Assembly: GCF_000308535.1 (NCBI RefSeq)
Contig: NZ_BAFW01000130.1
Location: 1-55,637, forward strand
Origin: Nocardia cerradoensis NBRC 101014
Lineage (GTDB): Bacteria > Actinomycetota > Actinomycetes > Mycobacteriales > Mycobacteriaceae
DNA length: 55,637 nt
Reading direction: 5' to 3'
The notes under the pieces are model-generated. The model had not been told where the DNA came from, did not search any database, and saw only the letters and a program-made list of their open reading frames with translations. The stretch's first letter is position 1. Every line of letters starts with the position of its first letter. This document shows positions 7,855-16,094 of this stretch, one piece after another. A program made the translations under genes and the position numbers.

Positions 7855-9084
7855 GTGACCCGGGTCATCTACGCGCGGAGCGTGCACGACGAAGCCGAGA
7901 TCAACGCATGCCTGGAGGTGCTGCGCGGAGGACCGTTCGCTCTGAAGATCGGTAAGAACGTCGCCGAGATGGAGCAGCGGGTCGCCGATCTCTACGGGAA
8001 GCGCTTGGGCCTGATGTGCAACTCGGGTTCGTCAGCCCTGTACCTCGCACTGGAACTGCTGGACCTGCCGAAGGGGTCGGAGGTCATCACTTCGCCCCTG
8101 ACCTTCTCCACAGACGTCTCTCCTATCGTCCGCGGAGGGTGGATCCCCGTCTTCGTCGACGTGGAGCCTGACACGTACAACGTCGATGCGTCGAAGATCG
8201 AGGAACTGATCACCGAGAAGACCAAGGCCATTCTGCTGCCCAACCTCGCGGGCAATGCACCGGACTGGGACGCGATTCGGGAAATCGCGGACCGTCACGG
8301 CCTCAAGGTCATCGAGGACTCCTGTGACTGCATCGGCACCACTCTCCGCGGCGAGAAGACCGGCGCTCGTTCCGACATCACGGTCACGAGCTTCGCCATG
8401 TCGCACATCATCACCTGCGCCGGAAACGGTGGCATGGTATGCGTCGACGATGAAAAGCTGCGGGACAAAGGCCTGATGCTGCGCCGGTGGGGTCGCCGCT
8501 CGGAACCACATCTGTTCGGCTCCGAGGCAGCCAAGACCGGCCGGGTGTTCCGAGAAGACCTCGACGGCGTCGCCTACGACAACGACTTCATCTTCGACGT
8601 GCTCCCATGGAATTTCGAGCCATCGGAACTCGGCGCCGCATTCGGCCTGGTGCAGCTGTCGAAACTCGACATCAACTACAAGCGCCGGGCGGAGATCTTC
8701 GACGCATTTACCGGAGCATTCGGCAGCTATCCGTCTCTCTTCCGGCTCCCGAAGCAGCTTCCCGGCTTCCACACCGCGTGGTTGTGCTATCCGGTCACGA
8801 TCCGCCAGGACGCTGGGTTCACTCGCTCGGACCTGCAGGAGCATCTGGAATCGGCAGGGATCGACACTCGAACGGTGTGGAGCGGGAACGTGACTCGCCA
8901 CCCGATGATGCGCAATGTCGAGTACCGCATCCCCTCGAGTGGCCTTCCGAACGCCGACGAGGTATTCGAACGGGGAATGTCTCTGGGAATGAGCCACGGG
9001 ACGACCGACGAAGAACTGACCCATGTTGTGAACAGCATTCACGACTTCGCCCGACGCTACGCTGCAGAGGCTCCCGCACTGTAG
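7855..9084 (+). CDS. DegT/DnrJ/EryC1/StrS-family PLP enzyme with His in place of the PLP lysine (RfbH/ColD-like)
   Basis: The 409-residue protein has the sugar aminotransferase fold, with MCNSGSSALYLAL for the PLP phosphate and VIEDSCDCIG for the Asp that contacts the pyridine nitrogen. The segment that normally holds the Schiff-base lysine reads SFAMSHIIT, putting His184 at the lysine position. That substitution defines the 4-keto-6-deoxysugar 3-dehydrases/dehydratases (RfbH/E1, ColD), which eliminate a hydroxyl instead of transaminating. The cysteine cluster of the iron-sulfur-containing E1 enzymes is absent, so it is closer to ColD in that respect. GGAGGAGA precedes the GTG start. No other sugar-nucleotide gene is nearby, so the real substrate is unclear. 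Confidence 0.8.
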   Translation: MTRVIYARSVHDEAEINACLEVLRGGPFALKIGKNVAEMEQRVADLYGKRLGLMCNSGSSALYLALELLDLPKGSEVITSPLTFSTDVSPIVRGGWIPVFVDVEPDTYNVDASKIEELITEKTKAILLPNLAGNAPDWDAIREIADRHGLKVIEDSCDCIGTTLRGEKTGARSDITVTSFAMSHIITCAGNGGMVCVDDEKLRDKGLMLRRWGRRSEPHLFGSEAAKTGRVFREDLDGVAYDNDFIFDVLPWNFEPSELGAAFGLVQLSKLDINYKRRAEIFDAFTGAFGSYPSLFRLPKQLPGFHTAWLCYPVTIRQDAGFTRSDLQEHLESAGIDTRTVWSGNVTRHPMMRNVEYRIPSSGLPNADEVFERGMSLGMSHGTTDEELTHVVNSIHDFARRYAAEAPAL

Positions 9085-9144
9085 TTGTACGCCCCGCCGA
9101 CCATGGACAGGTATCGCGGACTACACGAAGACCAACGGTTCATT

Positions 9145-9189
9145 GCCGCCCCGAACGGAGACCATCAGGGTTCTCCCGCTCGGGGCGGC
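9145..9189 (+). terminator. Rho-independent-like terminator
   Basis: A perfect 10-bp stem, GCCGCCCCGA (9145-9154) with TCGGGGCGGC (9180-9189), encloses a 25-nt loop and is followed by TTCGTGTTTTC. It lies 60 nt after the stop of the PLP-enzyme gene. Confidence 0.7.
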
Positions 9190-9379
9190 TTCGTGTTTTC
9201 TCGTTCGACATCGACAGTGAGCCGTCTCACTGAATAAAAACCGAAATACCCAAAACACGTCGCGGCCGGTATTCAGTAGATGTCCATTCAGGAGTCGAGG
9301 CTCCTCGACCGGACGCTCACAATTACCGCGACGGGATACGTCGACCTGAAATCACTTCCGAATCGGCAGAAAGCATGAA

Positions 9380-9904
9380 ATGAAAAAGATAACGACTACA
9401 ACCGCATTGTTTCTGTCCATGCTCGCCGCTGCAGCGGGCGTAGCCGGCGCCGATGCGGGCACGACGGCACCCGGCCGATCGCTCGCGACATCGGAACAGA
9501 CCCAGCCGATGGAAACAGCCGAAACAGGCACTGCGCCATCGGCGACCCCCATCGATCCCGGGACCGAATACTTGAACGCCTTTACAGCGGTCACCGGGGC
9601 GTTCGCTTCCGATTCAACCGTCGGAAGGGTCGTCGGCACAGCGGCAGGCGTGGCCATCGGATGCCCACTCGGCGCGGTGACAGGTGGCTCGCTCACGATC
9701 GCGGCACCAGTTCTGACACCCGTCGGCATCGTCGGCGGGTGCATCCTCGGCGCCGGCGCGCTCGGCTTTGTGGGCGGCACCGTCGGAAGCATCATCAGCG
9801 GGTCGCCGGCTCTCGTCAACGCACTCGGTCAACAGTACAGCTCACTGCATTCGAAAGGGTTGATCGCAGCCCCTCTTCCGGACAGCGGCACCGGTAGCGA
9901 ATAA
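9380..9904 (+). CDS. Secreted glycine-zipper hydrophobic protein (nocardial type), paralogue 1
   Basis: A 174-residue protein with a Sec signal peptide: MKK, a hydrophobic run to about residue 22, and cleavage probably near VAGA-DAG. A Thr/Pro/Glu-rich linker follows. The second half is two long Gly/Ala-rich hydrophobic stretches with GxxxG-like spacing and two conserved cysteine contexts (GCPLG and GGCILG). It resembles the many uncharacterised secreted proteins of Nocardia, which may insert into the mycomembrane; that role is inference. The next gene is a longer paralogue 42 nt downstream, probably co-transcribed. AGAAAG is the likely ribosome site. A degenerate palindrome lies at about 9225-9239. 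Confidence 0.65.
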   Translation: MKKITTTTALFLSMLAAAAGVAGADAGTTAPGRSLATSEQTQPMETAETGTAPSATPIDPGTEYLNAFTAVTGAFASDSTVGRVVGTAAGVAIGCPLGAVTGGSLTIAAPVLTPVGIVGGCILGAGALGFVGGTVGSIISGSPALVNALGQQYSSLHSKGLIAAPLPDSGTGSE

Positions 9905-9946
9905 CCAACCCACTCGACTATCTCCGATACCAGAGATGAGACTTCG

Positions 9947-10738
9947 ATGAAATTCAAGAACCGGACCATCGCGCTCACAACATTTACCGCGACAGCATTT
10001 GCGATCAGCGTCGGCGGCGCACACGCAGATGCGGGAACTCCCTCGTCGGCCGGAGAGCAACAGTCCCGGTCGATGACAGCGGAAGTAGCACCCGGCTTCC
10101 ATTATCGCGACGACCTGGTGACAGGCGCGACGACGCTCGAAACTCCCTTCGGTACTGCAACTATCGCGCCCGGTCGCTTCGATATACGCGATGCGACGGG
10201 CCATACCGTCGCAGGTACACGGATAGACGACACGCCGTCGTCCTCTTCGCCCAACTCGACTGTCAGCTCGAATCCCGACACTTCACCCAGTGACGAACCC
10301 TCGTCGCCCACCCACCGGCCGGCCGAGTTTGCGGCAGCAGACCCGGCGCCGGCGCGCCCGACCAGCGCCCACGACTTGATGTCCGATCTGGGTCAGGCTG
10401 TCGAGGCTGCGAACCCGCATATGGGCGCAGCCTTGGCGTTCGGCTCTGTCGTCGGCTCCGTCGTCGGTGCCGCGGTGGGCTGTCCGTTCGGTATTGCCAC
10501 GGGAGGCACTCTGATGGCGCTGGCATCGCTGGGCACGATGACTGTGCCGGCCATCGCCGCCGGCTGCATCGGCGGCGCGGTGGCGGTCGGAGGGCTCGGT
10601 GCAGCGATCGGTGGCGTAGGTCTTGCCATTCCCGTCGGCATCGCTGCCGGTGTCCAGAAGTACAACCAACTTCAGGCCCAGCACGCCGCGGAGACCACCG
10701 GCAACACCGGCGTAACGGTTCCTTCCACCAGCCAGTGA
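9947..10738 (+). CDS. Secreted glycine-zipper hydrophobic protein, paralogue 2
   Basis: A 263-residue paralogue of the preceding protein. The signal peptide ends near GAHA-DAG. A beta-rich segment follows (about 45-90; GFHYRDDLVTGATTLETPFG), then a Ser/Pro/Thr-rich linker (about 92-130), then the same hydrophobic Gly/Ala module with AVGCPFGIATGG and IAAGCIGGAV. The two shared cysteines suggest a disulfide outside the membrane. The extra N-terminal domain is not recognised. The pair sits among catabolic genes, so surface binding or passage of a hydrophobic substrate is conceivable, but the sequence does not demonstrate it. Confidence 0.65.
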   Translation: MKFKNRTIALTTFTATAFAISVGGAHADAGTPSSAGEQQSRSMTAEVAPGFHYRDDLVTGATTLETPFGTATIAPGRFDIRDATGHTVAGTRIDDTPSSSSPNSTVSSNPDTSPSDEPSSPTHRPAEFAAADPAPARPTSAHDLMSDLGQAVEAANPHMGAALAFGSVVGSVVGAAVGCPFGIATGGTLMALASLGTMTVPAIAAGCIGGAVAVGGLGAAIGGVGLAIPVGIAAGVQKYNQLQAQHAAETTGNTGVTVPSTSQ

Positions 10739-10811
10739 AATTTGTCAGCTACGGAACGCGCTGACCGCGCCCGACAGTCTCACAACCGACGATCGGAGCG
10801 GTAACTCAGGT

Positions 10812-10826
10812 TTCCGCTGAGTGAAA
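10812..10826. promoter_or_regulatory. IclR-type palindrome upstream of enoyl-CoA hydratase
   Basis: TTCCGCTGAGTGAAA matches the recurrent TTCCRCT-N-AGYGGAA motif, with a perfect left arm and one mismatch in the right. It is 226 nt upstream of the hydratase start at 11052. Confidence 0.55.
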
Positions 10827-10919
10827 TCGCGTCTGCTGCAACGCAGCTGAGACTGCTAGAACCGTAACTTCACACGCATGAAGCGCTTGCGCCGGCTGCC
10901 CGAGCGGCCGACGCACGCC

Positions 10920-10955
10920 CAGCCCGCCGAGCTCGACCCCTGGCTCGGCGGGCTG
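10920..10955. terminator. Perfect 13-bp hairpin, terminator or leader structure
   Basis: CAGCCCGCCGAGC (10920-10932) pairs perfectly with GCTCGGCGGGCTG (10943-10955) around a 10-nt loop. No U tract follows. It lies between the secreted-protein gene and the hydratase gene, downstream of the operator-like site. It could end the upstream transcript or act in the hydratase leader. A second small hairpin (CGGCGA-AACA-TCGCCG) follows at 10981-10996. Confidence 0.5.
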
Positions 10956-11051
10956 GTATTCCCATGTCGGGCGTGAGGAAACGGCGAAACATCGCCGCTA
11001 GGACCTCATGACCGCCCGCGGAACGTTCGCCGCGACCTCGGAAGGCTACAC

Positions 11052-11804
11052 ATGGACAAGCCCGTTATCACCCAGACGTTCGGCAACGTCATGGTCATCA
11101 CCATCAACCGGCCCGAGGTGCGGAATGCCATCGACTCCAGGGTTTTTCACGGACTGGGCGACGCGGCAAACGAACTGGACGAACGATCCGATCTCGCAGT
11201 GGGTGTGCTGACCGGAGCGGGCGGAACCTTCTGCTCGGGCATGGATTTGAAGGCCTACTCCGCCGGCAATTTCGGAAGTGGCGGGCGAAACCTCACTGCC
11301 GACCCACCCACCAAGCCACTCATCGCAGCGGTCGAGGGCTGGGCGTTGGCAGGGGGGTGCGAGCTGGCTCTGGCGTGTGATCTGGTGGTCGCGGCAGAGA
11401 ACGCCACCTTTGGATTACCAGAGGTCACGCGCGGTCTCATCGCCTCGGGCGGCGGGCTACTTCGTTTACCGAAGACGGTTCCCTATCGCATCGCAATGGA
11501 GATCGCCCTCACCGGCGCACACTTCACCGCCGAATTGGCTTGCCGATACGGCTTGGTGAACCGGTTGACGCCGCCCGGGTCAGCACTCGAAGAGGCGCGG
11601 CGGCTCGCGGAAACAATCAGTATGAATGCCCCGCTCGCGATCCGGGCGACGAAAGCCGTCATCAGGGACTCGGCGGGTTGGACAGACGCGTCTGCCTGGG
11701 CGGCTCAGGCGCCCGTAGCCGCAGCGATATTCGATTCGGACGACGCACGAGAGGGTGCTCGCGCGTTCGTGGAGAAACGTACACCGCAGTGGAGTGAGCG
11801 TTGA
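11052..11804 (+). CDS. Enoyl-CoA hydratase/isomerase (crotonase)
   Basis: A 250-residue crotonase-fold protein. Both catalytic glutamates are present, Glu104 (AGGCELAL) and Glu124 (GLPEVTRGL). The oxyanion-hole region is FCSGMDLKAY, and the C-terminal helix is of the usual type (REGARAFVEKRTPQW). It would add water across a 2-enoyl-CoA double bond in a beta-oxidation-like route. GGAAGG lies 6 nt before the ATG. It stands alone in its transcription unit with an IclR-type site upstream, followed by a 490-nt gap. Confidence 0.85.
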   Translation: MDKPVITQTFGNVMVITINRPEVRNAIDSRVFHGLGDAANELDERSDLAVGVLTGAGGTFCSGMDLKAYSAGNFGSGGRNLTADPPTKPLIAAVEGWALAGGCELALACDLVVAAENATFGLPEVTRGLIASGGGLLRLPKTVPYRIAMEIALTGAHFTAELACRYGLVNRLTPPGSALEEARRLAETISMNAPLAIRATKAVIRDSAGWTDASAWAAQAPVAAAIFDSDDAREGARAFVEKRTPQWSER

Positions 11805-12294
11805 ACTGGAGCATGTGACCACGGCATGAGCAGGGCGACGGAGACCCTGCGGTCCCGCCACGCAGCCCGACAATCCACGGGCGCTACGCGGCATGCCGCG
11901 CTTTCGCGTGGCGCCGTGGCAAAACCTCCGGACAACCGCGACGATGTCGAGTGGTAACAAAACCTAAACGTTACATTCAGTTACAGCGTAAATAGCTGCG
12001 TTTGTGAAACCTGTTTCAATCGTCGCGGACGTTTCGACCACAGGTCTTCCCGTCGCCTACCAGCGCCTCTGCCATCGATGTGGGCACAGTTCTACCTTGG
12101 GATTACCAGATTCGTTGCGCGTCGCGCACAGTATGCCCGCAACTCGACCGACACGGGGCCGATCGGCAAAATCTGACAGAAATCCGGTAACTAGTTGACG
12201 ATTGGCAAGCATTAACTCACACTGACCGTAGCGACCTAGCAAGTGCTTGATAGGGAGCGGTTCGAGGACCACTCCCTCCGAACGGAGGTACCCG
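11805..12294. promoter_or_regulatory. Intergenic region with two palindromes ahead of the second MFS gene
   Basis: No credible gene is visible in this 490-nt gap. It contains TGAAACCTGTTTCA (12005-12018), a palindrome with 6-bp arms, and the separately listed AAC-N2-GTT palindrome at 12186-12199. Both are plausible operators for the transporter gene at 12295. Confidence 0.5.
12186..12199. promoter_or_regulatory. AAC-N2-GTT palindrome (MarR- or TetR-type operator), copy 1
   Basis: GGTAACTAGTTGAC belongs to a three-member set in the window with GTCAACTTGTTGAC (17344) and GGCAACTAGTTGAG (19764). It is 96 nt upstream of the MFS start. The AAC-N2-GTT core is also the core of the KstR box, but the outer bases differ. 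Confidence 0.5.
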
Positions 12295-13779
12295 ATGGGG
12301 ACGAAGACGTCCGCGTCCGAAGAACACAGCTTCCCCGGTCCGAGAAGGCGACGGTCAACGGCCTACTACACGATGGTCGTCATCGCCATCGCGTTGGTGG
12401 TCGGCAATGCGAACTTCGAATTCACATTGATCAACGGCGCATTCACGAACATCGCGGAGGAATTCCGAACCAAGGACGTGGCGCTGGTTTTCACGGTCGT
12501 CTTCGTGGCGTCGCTGGTATTTCTGCCGATATCGGGCAAACTCGCCGATATTTACGGTAAAAAGAACGTGCTGTTGGCGGTCAGCGTGTTGTTCGCCATC
12601 GGATGCATCCTGTGCGCGGTCGCGCAAACGTACTGGATCTTCTTGGCCGGCAGGGTCTTTCAATCCGCCTTCATCGTGGCATATGTCGCGGGATACGGGC
12701 TCGTCCGCGACATCCTCCCGGCCCGCATGGTTCCGGTGGGAGTCGGATTCGTTGGCTTGGGCACGGGTGTGGCCGTGATTGTCGGGCCGCTTCTCGGCGG
12801 ATACTTGATCGACAATTTCGGATTCCGAAGCGCCTTCTGGTTCGAACTGGGATACGCCGTGGTGTCGGGCGTGTTGGTACTACTGGTGGTGCCCGAGAGC
12901 GGCGTTCGCGTGCGACGCCGCATCGACGTACTCGGCGGCCTGTTACTGGGCGGAGGTGTAGCGATCTTGGTTTTCGGTGTCGTTACTCCCCGCTGGTTGA
13001 CTGTAGCGATCCCGGCGTCCGCGATCTTGTTGGTTCTCTTCGGTTTCGTCGAGCGGCGGCGCGAAGAGCCCCTGATCGACATGCGGCTCCTCCGAGAAAC
13101 CAAGGTTTGGCTGACGCTGCTGACGTCTGCGATGGCGATCTGCGCGGTGACCGCCGGCCCCGTTCTGCTCTCCGAGTACACCCGCATCCCGCAGATTCCC
13201 GGCGTACTCGACCGCGGGCTGGGCTGGACGGCACTGCAATTCGGGCTTTACGACGGATTGACCTTCGGCCTCGTAGGGGCACTCGCAGGCTTGTTGGCCG
13301 GGTGGGTATGCCGCCGGTTTGCACCGCGCACTGCGTTGTTCGTATCCATCACCGGCACATTCATCGCCCTGACAATCGGCCTGATTCCCATTGCCAGCGC
13401 CGGCCTGATCATCACCATCGCCGTCTTCCAAGGAGTCGGTCTGGGATTTCTCTACGCTTCCGCAAACAACCTTGTCATCGAGGCAGTGCCCGCGGAAAGC
13501 CAAGGAATCGCAACCTCGATGCTTTACACCGCTTTCGGCGTGATGAACGCCGTCGGCACCGCGTTGATCGGTCGAATTACGGCAAGCCAGTCGGTTCCCG
13601 CTGGCGATGGATCTGCGGCGCTGATCATCACGGAGCAGGGTTTTCGTTACTCGTTCCTCCTACTGATGGGCACCTCCGTGATCGCCTTCGCGCTCGCTCT
13701 CATCATGCGACACGGCCGGACGCCCGCCACCGGCGGCGCGCTTCCGGAAGATGGCCAGGCCCTCATCCACGTCGCATGA
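12295..13779 (+). CDS. MFS transporter, DHA2 (14-TM) type, second copy
   Basis: A 494-residue paralogue of the transporter at 5952-7565. It has motif A (GKLADIYGKKN), a glycine-rich motif-C region (GLGTGVAVIVGPLLGGY) and about 14 hydrophobic segments. The ATG at 12295 follows GGAGGT by 6 nt; the frame opening at 12247 lacks this. The C-terminal tail carries MRHGRTPATGGA, as in the first copy, although codons differ between the genes. An IclR gene follows 69 nt downstream on the same strand and may be co-transcribed. Confidence 0.85.
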   Translation: MGTKTSASEEHSFPGPRRRRSTAYYTMVVIAIALVVGNANFEFTLINGAFTNIAEEFRTKDVALVFTVVFVASLVFLPISGKLADIYGKKNVLLAVSVLFAIGCILCAVAQTYWIFLAGRVFQSAFIVAYVAGYGLVRDILPARMVPVGVGFVGLGTGVAVIVGPLLGGYLIDNFGFRSAFWFELGYAVVSGVLVLLVVPESGVRVRRRIDVLGGLLLGGGVAILVFGVVTPRWLTVAIPASAILLVLFGFVERRREEPLIDMRLLRETKVWLTLLTSAMAICAVTAGPVLLSEYTRIPQIPGVLDRGLGWTALQFGLYDGLTFGLVGALAGLLAGWVCRRFAPRTALFVSITGTFIALTIGLIPIASAGLIITIAVFQGVGLGFLYASANNLVIEAVPAESQGIATSMLYTAFGVMNAVGTALIGRITASQSVPAGDGSAALIITEQGFRYSFLLLMGTSVIAFALALIMRHGRTPATGGALPEDGQALIHVA

Positions 13780-13848
13780 GGGCCGCAACGGCGAGCCGGC
13801 GCCACGTCGGCGTGAAATCAGGTTCGATCTCCTTTCTCAGGTGGTGTG

Positions 13849-14679
13849 ATGACCTCGATATCGAGTACCAGCGTCGGATCCGTCATGGAGCAGCACCGGC
13901 TACCACCATCGATGATCGAGCGCGTTACCTTGATCATGGACTGCTTCGACCGCCCTCACACCCGCCGAGCGCTGGAGCACGTCGCACAAAAGACTGGCTT
14001 GCCGCGGTCGACGGCGTACCGGATCCTCGAACAACTGGTCCGGTTGCGTTGGCTGGACCGAACCGAGACCGGTTATAAACTGGGTCTGCGTTCCCTAGGA
14101 CTGGGTGGGCGCGAGATCGGCCGCGGCGCCCTCCGGGCCGCCGCGGCTCCGAAACTACTCGAACTGGCACTCCGAACGGATCTCGTCGTTCACCTTGCCG
14201 TCCTCGACGGCACAGAGGTGTACTACCTCGACAAGGTCGGCGGGCGGGCCGCGTTCGACGTGCCGACGAGTGTCGCAGGCCGAGCTCCTGCGCACTGTAC
14301 TGCTGTCGGAAAGGCCATGCTCGCTTGCATGACACCCGAACAAGTGGATGTCGAATATCGGGGAGGACTCGAAAGAAGGACCGCCCGCAGCATCGAGAGC
14401 ATCTTCGTTCTGCATCGCCAGCTCAGTCAGATCCGTTGTGGCACAGGGCTCGCGACCGAACGTGGAGAGTGCTTTGCTGGGTTCGGGTGTGTAGGAATGG
14501 TAGTGCACGGACCCGACGGCCCGGTGGGTGCGGTTTCGCTCACCGCGGCTGCCTACGGCTCCTTCGAGCGCGTGGTCCCACTTCTGGTCAAAGCGGTACG
14601 CGCGGTGTCCGACGACCTCTGCAAGTATCAGGGACCGAACGAGCCGGATCAGCTCGTACCGTCTCCCGTCGCGTCGTGA
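13849..14679 (+). CDS. IclR-family transcriptional regulator
   Basis: A 276-residue protein with an N-terminal winged helix-turn-helix (about 20-80; HVAQKTGLPRSTAYRILEQL) and a C-terminal IclR effector domain (HLAVLDGTEVYYLDKVGG, PAHCTAVGKAMLA, GVGAVSLT-like strands). IclR proteins bind short palindromes as dimers of dimers and sense small aromatic or acyl compounds. The recurrent TTCCRCT-N-AGYGGAA sites are candidate targets, shared or split with the second IclR at 46003. AGGTGG precedes the ATG; a GTG three bases upstream is the alternative start. Confidence 0.85.
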   Translation: MTSISSTSVGSVMEQHRLPPSMIERVTLIMDCFDRPHTRRALEHVAQKTGLPRSTAYRILEQLVRLRWLDRTETGYKLGLRSLGLGGREIGRGALRAAAAPKLLELALRTDLVVHLAVLDGTEVYYLDKVGGRAAFDVPTSVAGRAPAHCTAVGKAMLACMTPEQVDVEYRGGLERRTARSIESIFVLHRQLSQIRCGTGLATERGECFAGFGCVGMVVHGPDGPVGAVSLTAAAYGSFERVVPLLVKAVRAVSDDLCKYQGPNEPDQLVPSPVAS

Positions 14680-14789
14680 ATAGGTTGCCTTCACTCGGCG
14701 ACGGTGGTCATGATCCGAGTGCCGCCCCTCCCGCCACGAAGTGATCGGCACGGCGGACAAGCCGCGGTCACGTCGAGGAGCCGGTTGGA

Positions 14790-14818
14790 GTCGGCCACCC
14801 TGACATAGGATGGCCGAC
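14790..14818. terminator. Hairpin between convergent genes
   Basis: GTCGGCCA (14790-14797) and TGGCCGAC (14811-14818) form a perfect 8-bp stem just beyond the last codon of the CoA-transferase on the minus strand. It probably serves the convergent iclR and CoA-transferase transcripts. There is no U tract. Confidence 0.55.
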
Positions 14819-14822
14819 ACGG

Positions 14823-16094
14823 TCATTCCCCGGGTCGAGCGAATCTCGGCTCCGTACCGATCACGCCCTCCTGTTCGAGCTCCGCGATCGCGCCGTCGGA
14901 CATTCCGAGAAGGTTCCCGAGCACAAAGTGGTTGTGTTCGCCCAGCAGTGGTGCGGGCATCTTGCGGATGGCAGGCGTTCGACTCAATCTCACCGCCGGC
15001 CCGGGATACGGCATCGCACCAACGTATTTGCGCTCCATGACGTGATAGAAGTCCACGGCCCCCAAATGCCGGTCTACCAGCAAATCTGCTGCGTTCTGAA
15101 CGCGCCCCGCCGGAACACCGATCGACTGCAAACGACGCTCAAGCTCATACCCGTCCCAGTCCACCGTCCAGTTACGGATCACCTCGTCTATCGAGAACCG
15201 ATCGGCGAACCGCGCCTCAGGCGTACGCCATCGCTGGAAATCGATGACTCCCAGCTCGTCGGCCAGTGCATTCCATTGCACGTCGTCCCGAACGTCGATC
15301 GCAATCCAGCGGTCGTCACCGCGTACCGGGTACACACCGCACAACGCGCTCTCCGGGCGTCGGTTCCCGTAGCGAGCGGGGACCGCCCCGTTCATCACGA
15401 CGTCCAAGAGCTCCCCTCCGAGATGAGGTGTCAGCGCCTCGGTCTGTGCGACTTCGACGTGCTGGCCTTCACCTGTGAGCCGACGGTGCCGCAGCGCCAT
15501 CAAAACCGACAACGCGCCGACAATTCCAGCATTCGGATCGGCGAAAGAAGTCGAGACCAGCATCGGGTCTGCATCTTCATACCCGCATCGCGAAGAAACG
15601 CCGGCGAGTGACTCCGTAATGAAAGCTGTCGCCTTGAAATCGGCCCAAGGCCCCGTAGCGCCGAAAGCCGGCATCGACACCATGATCAATTCTGGATGAT
15701 CGGCGCTCAGCGTCCCGTAGTCCAGGCCGAGATTCGACATGACGCGAGGGGTGAAGTTTTCGACGACGATGTCGGCCCGCGCGATGAGCGCTGATGCCAC
15801 CGCCACCCCCTTGGCCTGGTTCAGGTCCAAGGTCACGCCCAGTTTGTTCTCATTGACCGCATTGAACAACGGCGACTGCTCCCACGGATGATCCAGGTCT
15901 TCGGGGCCCTCCGTAAAGAGTGCCCGGGAAGTGCGCCACCAATCGGTGTGCGTGCAGGACTCGATCTTGACCACTTCGGCGCCGTGATCTGCCAGCATCT
16001 GTGTCAACACCGGCCCCGCCCAGCCCATCGAGAAGTCGACGACTCGCACACTGCTGAGAATTGGTTGCACGGCAACGTCTTTCGCATCGGTCAT
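14823..16094 (-). CDS. CaiB/BaiF (class III) CoA-transferase, catalytic-Asp-bearing partner
   Basis: A 423-residue formyl-CoA-transferase-fold protein. The N-terminal block (VRVVDFSMGWAGPVL, LADHGAEVVKIES) is typical. Asp186 in SFADPNAGIVGAL matches the nucleophilic Asp of the family. The start ATG overlaps the stop of the upstream CoA-transferase gene (ATGA), with GGGAG as ribosome site, so translation is coupled. The upstream partner lacks the Asp, and the same no-Asp/Asp order occurs in the fused proteins at 32398 and 42310. I infer a heteromeric enzyme with one active half. The reaction would move CoA from a donor thioester to a carboxylate. Confidence 0.85.
   Translation of the reverse strand: MTDAKDVAVQPILSSVRVVDFSMGWAGPVLTQMLADHGAEVVKIESCTHTDWWRTSRALFTEGPEDLDHPWEQSPLFNAVNENKLGVTLDLNQAKGVAVASALIARADIVVENFTPRVMSNLGLDYGTLSADHPELIMVSMPAFGATGPWADFKATAFITESLAGVSSRCGYEDADPMLVSTSFADPNAGIVGALSVLMALRHRRLTGEGQHVEVAQTEALTPHLGGELLDVVMNGAVPARYGNRRPESALCGVYPVRGDDRWIAIDVRDDVQWNALADELGVIDFQRWRTPEARFADRFSIDEVIRNWTVDWDGYELERRLQSIGVPAGRVQNAADLLVDRHLGAVDFYHVMERKYVGAMPYPGPAVRLSRTPAIRKMPAPLLGEHNHFVLGNLLGMSDGAIAELEQEGVIGTEPRFARPGE

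Noticed and set aside
9225..9290. Further IclR-type sites (TCTCACTGAATAAAA and a TTCAGTAGATG stretch)
   Set aside because: Too many mismatches in the right arm to separate from chance.
10861..10960. tRNA-like stretch (GCCCGAGCGGCC resembles a D-arm)
   Set aside because: No anticodon arm or T-arm consensus and no closing acceptor stem; the sequence is better explained by the 13-bp hairpin.
12603..14078. 491-codon plus-strand reading frame overlapping the second MFS gene
   Set aside because: Arg/His/Pro-rich composition with no family resemblance; it is the out-of-frame shadow of the transporter and IclR genes, a common effect of high GC.
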